Source: Veillonella sp. (GTDB lineage: Bacteria; Bacillota; Negativicutes; Veillonellales; Veillonellaceae). Taken from it: a DNA stretch of 17,289 nt. Below the pieces are notes generated by a model, which made no database searches, had not been told where the DNA came from, and was given only the letters and a program-made list of their open reading frames with translations. Every line of letters begins with the position of its first letter. Position 1 is the stretch's first letter. The stretch is from contig JAIITD010000023.1 of assembly GCA_022737715.1 (NCBI GenBank), forward strand, positions 1-17,289, given 5' to 3'. Of this stretch, positions 1 through 6,780 are shown one piece after another. The position numbers and the translations under genes are program-made.

Positions 1-536
1 CCGTCTTCACTGAAAGAAAATTGACAGATAATTTGTACATCTTCTTTTGTCTTGCCTGCTGCTTCACGAGCATCTAAAGATGCTAATAGAGCGGCACGCA
101 TTTCTTGTACGTCGATAATCGTTTCAATGATGATGAAATCAACGCCACCTTCAATCAAAGCTTCTGCTTGTTCTCTATATGTATCGTAAATGGAATCGAA
201 GCTCATATTACCTAATGGTTGTAAAAATCGTCCTGTAGGGCCCATAGAACCGGCTACACGAGCAGTTGGTTTGAACTCTGCAATTGCTTCTTTTGCAACC
301 TTTACAGCTGCTATATTGATTTCTTTTACACGATCTTGTAAATCATAGTCTTCTAATTTAAGGCCGCATGCGCCAAATGTATTAGTAGTGATTACATCAC
401 TACCATGTTGTAAATATTGTGCGTGGATATTCTTTACCACTTCTGGTCGTTCCACGTTAAATAATTCTGGGCAATAGCCTTCTTCTAGGCCTGCTGCTTG
501 GAGCATTGTACCCATAGCGCCGTCAAAAATGTACAT
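1..536 (-). CDS. metH: Cobalamin-dependent methionine synthase, N-terminal part (truncated by window edge)
   Basis: This is the first ~178 codons of a minus-strand gene whose 3' end lies off the left edge. The product begins MYIFDGAMGTMLQAAG and continues with NVERPEVV, TTNTFGA, GSMGPTGRFLQP and GVDFIIIETI. That is the homocysteine S-methyltransferase TIM-barrel domain of MetH, which moves a methyl group from methylcobalamin to homocysteine. The zinc-binding cysteines of this domain lie beyond the window. The start chosen is the ATG at 534-536, because AAAGGA (546-551 on plus) lies 9 nt upstream; an in-frame ATG at 543-545 abuts the SD and is less likely. A MetH reactivation gene lies upstream on the same strand, which supports MetH over other homocysteine methyltransferases. 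The cobalamin and folate domains cannot be seen, so a shorter homocysteine methyltransferase is not excluded. Confidence 0.85.
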   Translation of the reverse strand, partial: MYIFDGAMGTMLQAAGLEEGYCPELFNVERPEVVKNIHAQYLQHGSDVITTNTFGACGLKLEDYDLQDRVKEINIAAVKVAKEAIAEFKPTARVAGSMGPTGRFLQPLGNMSFDSIYDTYREQAEALIEGGVDFIIIETIIDVQEMRAALLASLDAREAAGKTKEDVQIICQFSFSED

Positions 537-555
537 GTGAATCATCCTTTATGTA

Positions 556-665
556 TTGGAATGTAGGTCGCCAAGGACACTTGCCCTCCACCGCCTTAAC
601 GGTCGTCGGCCGAGGGCCTAGACCTGGCAAAGTAGGTCTCAGAACCTTGGCGACCTACATTCCAA
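556..665. repeat. Long hairpin element with perfect 21-bp arms, upstream of metH
   Basis: Positions 556-576 and 645-665 are perfect reverse complements (21 bp). They enclose a 68-nt GC-rich core containing CTCCACCG and GGCAAAGTAGG, which resemble the cores of the hairpins at 7471-7570 and 10570-10654. On the minus strand the structure ends about 4 nt before the metH Shine-Dalgarno, so it would sit in the metH 5' leader. No T-run follows, so it is not a classical terminator. Confidence 0.8.
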
Positions 666-686
666 TTATTAATACTATAAATAGAT

Positions 687-702
687 TGTTTCACGTGAAA
701 CA
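687..702. promoter_or_regulatory. parS: parS site (ParB binding)
   Basis: Perfect 16-bp palindrome TGTTTCACGTGAAACA, the widely conserved bacterial parS sequence. It lies between metH and its reactivation gene, about 1.3 kb from parA. Confidence 0.93.
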
Positions 703-765
703 TTTTTGCTTGCACATGGGTACAATGGTACAGAATGGGTACAATGATACAGATGTACAAGGTGA

Positions 766-781
766 TGTTTCACGTGAAACA
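766..781. promoter_or_regulatory. parS: parS site (ParB binding)
   Basis: Second perfect TGTTTCACGTGAAACA, 79 bp from the first. It lies just beyond the stop codon of the reactivation gene. Confidence 0.93.
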
Positions 782-795
782 TTGTGTGTTAAATG

Positions 796-1548
796 TTATT
801 CTGTTGGTTGTGCTTTCATAGATATACCAGATGTTTCAGCTGTTGTTTTGCTTGTTTCTTGCTTTGGAGTTGCTGCTTTTTCTGGAAGTTTTCTTGATTG
901 GCAATCTTTTTGTGAGCAAGAGCTGCAACCGCGTTTTGTTGTTAAGCATTGATCGCCTGGCATTAAACCGATAATGGCTGTTACGGATTTTCTTGGGAAT
1001 AACAAGTAATTTTCTGTAACTTGTAAGCCAATTTGTTCGGTTTTGATGATTTTACCAAGTTCTGGTTGAATTTCTAAAGGCCAGTTACCATAGCCTGGGC
1101 TAAAACGCCATGTAGGTGCATAACCTTGTTTTTTAGCGATGTTATTGATTACCTCGTTAACTTGGTCGGCAACCTGTTCAACTGCTGTTGTTGCAGCTGC
1201 ATCTAACAGTAGGCCTACTGTATAGTTGCCTTGTTTGAATAATTGTTCACTACGTCTTTCGACGTCTTCGCCGACTGTTACACCTAGTACATACACCTTT
1301 GTAGATTTTTCAAGGTGCTTTTCAATAATAGAGCCTTCAATTTTGAGCGGCGGATTACTTAGGATAACTTTGTTTTCCGCATCGTAATCATATTCTTGAT
1401 AGACACCCTTTGGTGTCGCTAATAATTGAATTTCTTTACAAGCTTCGTCGACGAATTTTTCTGGAAAATCTTCGGCATGACGAAGTCCTGCGTATCGCTT
1501 TACTTCATCTTTGTTGATGACGGGAAGCATTCCGTTATAAATGGGCAT
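796..1548 (-). CDS. Stand-alone MetH reactivation-domain protein (vitamin B12-dependent methionine synthase activation domain)
   Basis: This 250-aa protein has the MetH activation (AdoMet-binding) fold as a separate polypeptide. The clearest signature is RFSPGYG at residues 148-154, matching the RxxxGYG AdoMet motif, followed by GNWPLEIQ. The family reductively remethylates inactive cob(II)alamin on MetH using AdoMet; in many clostridia-like organisms the MetH polypeptide lacks this domain and a small partner supplies it. The C-terminal part has four clustered cysteines (C201, C208, C211, C216) and then a hydrophilic, Lys/Thr-rich tail of ~35 residues that looks disordered. AAAGGAGG lies 6 nt before the ATG, and metH is next downstream on the same strand. 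The family assignment is good. The role as MetH's own partner is inferred from the neighbourhood. Confidence 0.88.
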   Translation of the reverse strand: MPIYNGMLPVINKDEVKRYAGLRHAEDFPEKFVDEACKEIQLLATPKGVYQEYDYDAENKVILSNPPLKIEGSIIEKHLEKSTKVYVLGVTVGEDVERRSEQLFKQGNYTVGLLLDAAATTAVEQVADQVNEVINNIAKKQGYAPTWRFSPGYGNWPLEIQPELGKIIKTEQIGLQVTENYLLFPRKSVTAIIGLMPGDQCLTTKRGCSSCSQKDCQSRKLPEKAATPKQETSKTTAETSGISMKAQPTE

Positions 1549-1577
1549 GAGAAACGCCTCCTTTGATTAATACATTA

Positions 1578-1605
1578 ATTATAAGATTTATAGATAGAAT
1601 GTTAA
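1578..1605 (-). promoter_or_regulatory. Predicted promoter of the MetH reactivation gene
   Basis: On the minus strand, TTAACA (plus 1600-1605) and a perfect TATAAT (plus 1578-1583) are 16 nt apart. They lie about 30 nt before the start codon. The short leader leaves no room for a cobalamin riboswitch. Confidence 0.6.
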
Positions 1606-1734
1606 TCCTATTAAAATACTGTCTTTTATAAGTATAAATATATCTATAAATACTGTAAAGGCTATAGCTTCATATAATTTATTGAGGTGCGTCCATAGAA
1701 AAAAGCTATATGTGTTTGTTTTGTGCCTAGTGGT

Positions 1735-1770
1735 GTTAGTTAATTCAAATATAATTTGCAATTAACTAAC
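1735..1770. repeat. AT-rich inverted repeat in the parA upstream region
   Basis: GTTAGTTAATT (1735-1745) pairs perfectly with AATTAACTAAC (1760-1770). A nested CAAAT/ATTTG stem extends it, leaving a 3-nt loop and one unpaired C. No T-run follows. The rest of the ~400-bp gap 1549-1954 holds a minus-strand promoter, a parS and the parA promoter; I see no gene in it. Confidence 0.6.
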
Positions 1771-1814
1771 ATAATGAGTTGATATATACTAATGAGAACA
1801 TATGTTTTTATGAT

Positions 1815-1830
1815 TGTTTCACGTGAAACA
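1815..1830. promoter_or_regulatory. parS: parS site (ParB binding)
   Basis: Third perfect TGTTTCACGTGAAACA, 140 bp upstream of the parA start and about 80 bp upstream of its -10 box. Confidence 0.93.
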
Positions 1831-1905
1831 TTCCAATATATTTTTAGATTTTGTTTGAAAAACGATGTTAACACCTATAAAGTTCTATTTCTTTTGCGTG
1901 CCCTA

Positions 1906-1914
1906 TGTTATAAT
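1906..1914 (+). promoter_or_regulatory. Predicted extended -10 promoter of parA operon
   Basis: TGTTATAAT is a TGn extended -10 with a perfect TATAAT at 1909-1914, 40 nt before the parA start. I see no good -35, which is usual for extended -10 promoters. Confidence 0.55.
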
Positions 1915-1954
1915 GAAATAAAATATTTTTGAACGTAAAGTCGAGGTGAATTTT

Positions 1955-2728
1955 GTGGGCAAAGTAATAGCTATTACTAATCAAAAAGGCGGTGTAGGCA
2001 AGACTACAACATCTGTTAATCTCAGTGCTTGTTTAGCTGATGCAGGCAAAAAGGTGTTGTTAATAGACTTGGATCCGCAGGGTAATGCTAGTTCTGGATT
2101 AGGCATTGAAAAAGATGATTTAGAATTATGTATTCACGATGTGTTGATAGACGGAGAAGACATTACTAATGTGATTCAACCTACAATGCTTAAAAAGCTT
2201 TTTGTAGCGCCTGCAACGATTCAATTGGCTGGTGCTGAGGTAGAATTAGTAGGGATTGTTTCACGTGAAACAATTTTGAAAAAATCCATCGCTTCTGTCC
2301 GCGATGAGTATGATTTTATCATTATTGATTGCCCGCCATCTCTTGGCTTGCTAACATTGAATGCTTTCACAGCGGCTGACAGTGTTTTGATTCCAATTCA
2401 AACTGAATTCTATGCCTTGGAAGGTGTTAGCCAACTCGTTAAGACGATTACAATTGTGCAACAAACTTCTAATAAAGACCTTGTAATTGAAGGTGTGTTG
2501 CTCACCATGTTTGATGGACGTACTAATTTGTCTGTCCAAGTGGCAGATGAGGTAAAATCGTTCTTTGGCACTAAGGTGTATAAAACAATTATTCCTCGAA
2601 ATGTTCGCCTCAGTGAAGCACCAAGTTATGGGGAACCGATTATTGTGTATGATCCGAAATCAAAGGGTGCGGCTGTTTACACTAAATTAGCTAAAGAGGT
2701 TATTCGAGATTCAAAGAAGGCAAAATAA
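1955..2728 (+). CDS. parA: Chromosome partitioning ATPase ParA/Soj
   Basis: ParA-type P-loop ATPase of 257 aa. The deviant Walker A KGGVGKTT is at residues 11-18, the Walker A'-like LLIDLDPQGNAS near 35-46, and Walker B in DFIIIDCPPSLGLL. It dimerises on ATP, binds DNA non-specifically and, with ParB on parS, drives origin segregation. I chose GTG at 1955: GAGG (1943-1946) is about 8 nt upstream and the protein then begins MGKVIAITNQKGG, the usual Soj start. An earlier in-frame GTG at 1946 overlaps the SD. A perfect parS lies inside the gene and encodes residues 101-107. parB follows after 136 bp, with a small hairpin between. MinD is excluded by the sequence signature and the neighbouring parB. 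Confidence 0.95.
   Translation: MGKVIAITNQKGGVGKTTTSVNLSACLADAGKKVLLIDLDPQGNASSGLGIEKDDLELCIHDVLIDGEDITNVIQPTMLKKLFVAPATIQLAGAEVELVGIVSRETILKKSIASVRDEYDFIIIDCPPSLGLLTLNAFTAADSVLIPIQTEFYALEGVSQLVKTITIVQQTSNKDLVIEGVLLTMFDGRTNLSVQVADEVKSFFGTKVYKTIIPRNVRLSEAPSYGEPIIVYDPKSKGAAVYTKLAKEVIRDSKKAK
2257..2272. promoter_or_regulatory. parS: parS site inside parA
   Basis: Perfect TGTTTCACGTGAAACA within the parA coding sequence, covering codons for I101 to I107. A parS inside a par gene is known from other bacteria, for example in B. subtilis spo0J. Confidence 0.92.
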
Positions 2729-2790
2729 GGTAGTATACATACTAAATATAATGGTATTACCTATAACAATATTATAATTATGTAATGTAA

Positions 2791-2815
2791 GCACAAACTG
2801 TATATTGGTTTGTGC
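2791..2815. other. Small hairpin between parA and parB
   Basis: GCACAAAC (2791-2798) and GTTTGTGC (2808-2815) form a perfect 8-bp stem with a 9-nt loop. Only a weak T-rich stretch follows, so it may be a partial terminator or a processing site that sets the parA:parB ratio. Confidence 0.45.
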
Positions 2816-2864
2816 TGCATTTTATATATGCGGTGTGAAAGTACTAATAGATTGGGGAATTATT

Positions 2865-3776
2865 ATGGCGATGAAACAGAAAAAGGAACGAAAAACATTA
2901 GCAGCGATGATGGGAGAGCAGTCCATAGAAACGGCTTTACCTGAACGTGAAATTCACGAATTGCCTATAGGAGATGTAATTCCTAATGAGGATCAACCAC
3001 GTAAGAATTTTGATGAACAAAGTTTAGCTACCTTGGCTGAATCTATTAAAAATTTAGGCATTTTCCAACCAATCGTTGTGCGCAAACAAAAGGATAAATA
3101 CCAAATCGTAGCTGGTGAGCGCCGTTATCGCGCTGCTTTGATGGTAGGCTTAGAAACAGTTCCTGTAGTTGTAAAAAACTATAATACAGAGGAAATGACA
3201 GAAGTCGCTTTGGTGGAAAATCTCCAACGTGAAGGTTTGGATCCAATCGAAGAAGCTTTGGCCTATCAAGGGTTGATGAATACATATAAACAAACTCAAG
3301 AGATGATCTCTGCACGCCTTGGCCGTAGCCGTTCTTATATTGCCAATATGATGCGCCTTTTAAAATTAGCAGCATCTGTGCAAAAGGACTTAATTGAAGG
3401 TGATTTGACCGTTGGTCAAGCACGCCCTTTGTTGGCTTTGCGTAGTGCAGCGCAACAAGTTGAGGCTGCAGAGCGCATTAAAGAGGGCGAATTAAGCGCC
3501 CGTCAAGCAGAGCAGCTCGTAAAAGCGATGATGTCTAAAAAGACAAAGTCTAAAGAAGCTGCAGAGCCTCATAATACAGCTGAGGTTCGCGCATTAGTTG
3601 ATCGTTTAAAATTGAGCTTAGGGTCTCCAGTATCTATCAAATTCCGAGCTGGCAAAAAAGTACAAGGTAAGATTGAGATTGCCTTTAGCTCTGAAACAGA
3701 ATTAGAACGCCTTATTGCATATATGGATGCTCAAGAGAGCACAGATGATGAAGAAACAATGGAGTTTCGCGTATAA
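2865..3776 (+). CDS. parB: Chromosome partitioning protein ParB/Spo0J
   Basis: 303-aa ParB. The N-terminal ParB/Srx-type CTPase domain covers about residues 30-125 and includes NEDQPRKNF, GERRYRA (84-90, CTP binding) and ENLQR (118-122). A helix-turn-helix around 143-165 (ISARLGRSRSYIANMMRLL) reads parS, and a C-terminal dimerisation region ends the protein. ParB loads on parS and spreads as a CTP-dependent clamp. I chose ATG 2865 because GGGGA lies 6-7 nt upstream; a GTG 60 nt earlier would add an atypical hydrophobic tail. The stop codon shares its last base with the hydF ATG (TAATG), so hydF translation is probably coupled. The many parS sites in the window fit its role. Confidence 0.95.
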   Translation: MAMKQKKERKTLAAMMGEQSIETALPEREIHELPIGDVIPNEDQPRKNFDEQSLATLAESIKNLGIFQPIVVRKQKDKYQIVAGERRYRAALMVGLETVPVVVKNYNTEEMTEVALVENLQREGLDPIEEALAYQGLMNTYKQTQEMISARLGRSRSYIANMMRLLKLAASVQKDLIEGDLTVGQARPLLALRSAAQQVEAAERIKEGELSARQAEQLVKAMMSKKTKSKEAAEPHNTAEVRALVDRLKLSLGSPVSIKFRAGKKVQGKIEIAFSSETELERLIAYMDAQESTDDEETMEFRV

Positions 3777-5062
3777 TGGAACAAACACCAAAGGCTAACC
3801 GCGTTCACATCGGCTTTTTTGGCCGTTGTAATGCTGGTAAGTCGACCTTAATTAATATGCTAACGGATCAACCTGTATCCCTCGTGTCCGAGGTGGCAGG
3901 CACTACGACCGATCCTGTTAGCAAATCTATGGAAATATTGCCCCTAGGACCGGTGGTCATTACCGATACGGCGGGTATTGACGATACATCCGAACTGGGC
4001 GCTCTTCGCATTGAAAAATCTGAAGAAATTATCAAAAAAATCAATCTCGCTGTCTATGTATTGCGCGATGACGAAGCGCCAACGGCCGATGACATGATGT
4101 GGCTTAATAAATTGAAACAAAATAATGTACCTATTGCATTATTTATCAATGAAATTAATGGCTATCATGGTGAAAGTATTAATAACAATCAAAATCTCGC
4201 TAATGAAAGTAATAGTACACATCAAAGTTATGTTGATACATACCCTGAATTGGCGGCCATTGCTACTGTTGTAGGCTCTACGGACTTTACATCGAATCGT
4301 GAGCGCCTTACATTGCTTGATTTGCTAGGCGGTCTTACGCCGCTTGATGTAGAAGGCGAGCAATCTTTGTTGCAGGGGTTAGTTGAACCTGGGGATACTA
4401 TTATCTTGGTATGTCCTATTGACTCGGCGGCGCCAAAGGGGCGGTTGATTTTGCCTCAAGTACAGACAATTCGCGAAATTTTGGACCATAAAGGGCTTGC
4501 CTTGGTATGCCAAACAGAAGAACTACCGACCATGCTCAGCAAGCTTTCACAAAAACCAAAACTCGTCATCACCGACTCGCAAGCCTTTGAGGCGGTAAAT
4601 GAGTTGACGCCTGCTGACATACCGTTAACATCATTCTCTATATTGATGGCGCGGTTCAAGGGCAAGTTACAGGATTTAGTGACGGGGGTGAAAGCCCTTA
4701 ACAACTTGAAACCAGGTGCTCGCGTGCTCATCAGTGAAGGGTGCACACATCGTCGCCAATGCGATGATATTGGAACTGTTAAAATTCCGATGTGGCTCAA
4801 AAAGAAGGGGCATGCGGATTTACAGCTTGAATTTACTAGCGGTGGCGCGTTCCCTAAGGATGTGAGCGATTATGACCTCATCATCCATTGCGGAGCGTGT
4901 ATGTTGACGCGACGTGAGGTGTTACGTCGTATCGATTGTGCCGTTGTGCAAGGTACGCCTATTGTGAATTATGGTGTACTTATTGCGTCATTACATGGTA
5001 TACTAGAACGTGCTATTAGTCCGTTTATGGACGAATTAGATAGAAAGGGTTTTGAATGTTAG
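3776..5062 (+). CDS. hydF: [FeFe]-hydrogenase H-cluster maturation GTPase HydF
   Basis: 428 aa. The N-terminal GTPase domain has G1 GRCNAGKST (16-24), the switch region around AGTTTDPV (41-48) and G3 DTAG (64-67). The C-terminal part carries the HydF cluster motif: C323-T-H325, then H371-C372-x2-C375, which binds the 4Fe-4S cluster. HydF is the scaffold on which HydE and HydG build the 2Fe subcluster before it is passed to HydA. The gene starts on the last base of parB and overlaps the next gene by 7 nt, so it is embedded in the par operon. There is an Asn/Ser-rich insertion at about 131-150, and the usual NKxD guanine motif is replaced by a degenerate FINEING. HydE, HydG and the hydrogenase are not in this window. 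Confidence 0.93.
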   Translation: MEQTPKANRVHIGFFGRCNAGKSTLINMLTDQPVSLVSEVAGTTTDPVSKSMEILPLGPVVITDTAGIDDTSELGALRIEKSEEIIKKINLAVYVLRDDEAPTADDMMWLNKLKQNNVPIALFINEINGYHGESINNNQNLANESNSTHQSYVDTYPELAAIATVVGSTDFTSNRERLTLLDLLGGLTPLDVEGEQSLLQGLVEPGDTIILVCPIDSAAPKGRLILPQVQTIREILDHKGLALVCQTEELPTMLSKLSQKPKLVITDSQAFEAVNELTPADIPLTSFSILMARFKGKLQDLVTGVKALNNLKPGARVLISEGCTHRRQCDDIGTVKIPMWLKKKGHADLQLEFTSGGAFPKDVSDYDLIIHCGACMLTRREVLRRIDCAVVQGTPIVNYGVLIASLHGILERAISPFMDELDRKGFEC

Positions 5063-5577
5063 AATCTATACAACCCTATATCGGTGTATTAGGATGCGCA
5101 TTAGCCGTTATTTTATTGGTATATTGCATCATCCTTCACATTAGATTGGGGAGCTTAACGAAGAAGTTCAATTTCTTCATGCAAGGTGAAAATGGGGCTA
5201 GCCTAGAACGTAAACTTTCAGTAGAAATCACTGAAATTCGCGAGGCCGCAAAGGGATTGCAGGATATGATCGAGGAACAAACTCAAATTCGCAATATTCA
5301 AGGCAATACATTGCAAAAGATCGGCTTTAAGAAGTATAATGCATTTGATAACATCGGCAACGATTTGTCCTTTGCCCTTACATTGCTTGATGGCAATAAT
5401 AATGGGGTTTGCATTTCCAGTATTTATGGCCGAAATGACTCTCGTATTTTCAGTAAACCGATTGTGAAAGGTAAAAGTCTCGTTAATCTTTCACAAGAGG
5501 AATTGGAAAGTTTAAACGAAGCGCTTGGGGAACGTACGAATGAGGAAGCGTTAGCGAGCGTTATCCATTCTCAATAG
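5056..5577 (+). CDS. DUF4446 family membrane protein
   Basis: 173 aa with one N-terminal membrane segment (about residues 8-29), a helical stretch at 45-90, and the conserved block QKIGFKKYNAFDNIGNDLSF with NNNGVCISSIYGR, typical of DUF4446. The family has no established function and is commonly found downstream of parB, as here. The start ATG lies inside the end of hydF (overlap 5056-5062), which indicates coupled translation. It is probably a single-pass protein with a cytoplasmic globular domain; that topology is inferred from the charge pattern. Confidence 0.85.
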   Translation: MLESIQPYIGVLGCALAVILLVYCIILHIRLGSLTKKFNFFMQGENGASLERKLSVEITEIREAAKGLQDMIEEQTQIRNIQGNTLQKIGFKKYNAFDNIGNDLSFALTLLDGNNNGVCISSIYGRNDSRIFSKPIVKGKSLVNLSQEELESLNEALGERTNEEALASVIHSQ

Positions 5578-5630
5578 GCAAATCGCTTTGTTGTGTTCGC
5601 ATAGAATGCACATGCATGATGAATTGAGGA

Positions 5631-6608
5631 ATGATTAAAAGTAAGGAAGGCATTTTGAAAGTACCAAGTATTTTGAGTTCTGTAGTGTCTCAGAATGGTG
5701 AAAATTGCACCATTACATTGAGTCATAAACAAGCGAAGATCGTAGCTGTAGTAGCTACTGTCTTATTTGTAGCAGCACTTGTTTTATCCATTTGGGGCAT
5801 TGCACGACAAGCAGAAATCGTTCAATTGCGTCAGCAAACACAATTGCAAACAGAACAATTAAAACTGTTACAACAAAAAACAGAAGTGTTGGATAAGAAA
5901 ATCCAAAACTTGAATCAAATTAGTGAAGAAAACAAACAAATGTTGAAGGGTGCTGAGTCTGGCACGCCATCTCAAGGTGGTAGCGATGGTTCTGACCCAA
6001 AGCAGGAAGCCGCTAGCGATGAGACTAGTCCCACGCTAAGTGCGGCGCAACTTTCAGCAAGACTATCTAAATTAGATAAGGATGCACAAAAATTATTGGT
6101 TAGCTTCTACACGATGCGCAACATCTTGCGTGATGGTGGGGCTCAAGACATTGCTGCATTGCAACAATTGAACTACACCACAGGTTCTGGTGGATATACG
6201 AATAGTACAACACCAAGCATCTGGCCAAGTAAGGGCGTTATTACATCCCCTTATGGCAGCCGTGTCGATCCTGTGACCGGCGCTGCTAGCGCATTCCACG
6301 AAGGTGTCGATATTGCCGATGATTACGGCACACCTATCGTTGCTACTGCAGCGGGTACCGTAACATTTGCGGGCTACACCGAAGGCGGTTATGGTAACCT
6401 CGTAGAAATTGACCATGGCAACGGATTTGTGACCCGCTATGGCCACAATAGCGCCGTTCTCGTTACACCGGGCATGACCGTTAAACAAGGCCAAGTTATT
6501 GCCGTTATGGGCAGTACTGGTAAAAGTACAGGCGCACACGTACACTACGAAGTGCGGATTAATGGGTCCGCGGTTGATCCAATGGTATTTTTGCCAATTA
6601 GTAATTAA
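5631..6608 (+). CDS. Membrane-anchored M23 (LytM-type) peptidase
   Basis: 325 aa. A cytoplasmic N-terminus is followed by a membrane segment (about 37-57), a Gln/Leu-rich coiled coil (58-105), a low-complexity Gly/Ser linker (106-135) and a C-terminal M23 domain (about 205-321). The zinc residues are visible: H223 and D227 in FHEGVDIAD, and the GAHVHYE motif with H303 and H305, plus H272 in RYGH. The family cleaves peptidoglycan cross-bridges, or activates amidases when catalytic residues are missing; here all appear intact, so it is probably an active endopeptidase facing the periplasm. The start is uncertain: GAGGA directly abuts ATG 5631, while TTG 5655 has AAGGAAGG 4 nt upstream. Either start keeps the membrane anchor. 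It is probably the last gene of the par operon, because a hairpin terminator follows. Confidence 0.9.
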   Translation: MIKSKEGILKVPSILSSVVSQNGENCTITLSHKQAKIVAVVATVLFVAALVLSIWGIARQAEIVQLRQQTQLQTEQLKLLQQKTEVLDKKIQNLNQISEENKQMLKGAESGTPSQGGSDGSDPKQEAASDETSPTLSAAQLSARLSKLDKDAQKLLVSFYTMRNILRDGGAQDIAALQQLNYTTGSGGYTNSTTPSIWPSKGVITSPYGSRVDPVTGAASAFHEGVDIADDYGTPIVATAAGTVTFAGYTEGGYGNLVEIDHGNGFVTRYGHNSAVLVTPGMTVKQGQVIAVMGSTGKSTGAHVHYEVRINGSAVDPMVFLPISN

Positions 6609-6622
6609 ATACGCTATAAGAC

Positions 6623-6706
6623 GGGATACCCCCTGTTCGAAAGCCGACACGCTACTGCGCTTACGCGGAGCCCGAAGTCGTTTTCGAACAGGGGGTATCC
6701 CTTTTT
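6623..6706 (+). terminator. Long hairpin terminator after the M23 gene (hairpin-family element)
   Basis: Perfect 20-bp arms at 6623-6642 and 6682-6701 enclose a GC-rich core with CTGCGCTTACGCGGAG and CCCGAAGTCG, followed by TTTTT. It starts 15 nt after the stop codon and would end the par-hydF-M23 transcript. The core is shared with the degenerate copy at 6742-6780 and resembles other hairpins in the window. The 8-mer ACGCTATA occurs on both sides (6611-6618 and 6707-6714). Confidence 0.8.
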
Positions 6707-6741
6707 ACGCTATATTTTAATTACTAAAATGGCAGGATGAG

Positions 6742-6780
6742 GGAAATTACTGCGCTTATGCGGAGTCCGAAATTATTTCC
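6742..6780. repeat. Degenerate second copy of the hairpin core
   Basis: ACTGCGCTTATGCGGAGTCC nearly repeats the core of the preceding hairpin and is framed by GGAAAT and ATTTCC. Its right end merges with the first unit of the 51-bp array. Confidence 0.6.

Noticed and set aside
551..952. 133-codon plus-strand open frame
   Set aside because: It runs through the hairpin and two parS sites into the antisense of the reactivation gene; composition is not protein-like.
1549..1954. oriC next to parA
   Set aside because: The gap is AT-rich but has no cluster of TTATCCACA-like DnaA boxes and no dnaA or dnaN gene.
6093..6650. 185-codon minus-strand open frame
   Set aside because: It is antisense to the M23 domain, with Cys/His-rich shadow composition and no ribosome binding site.
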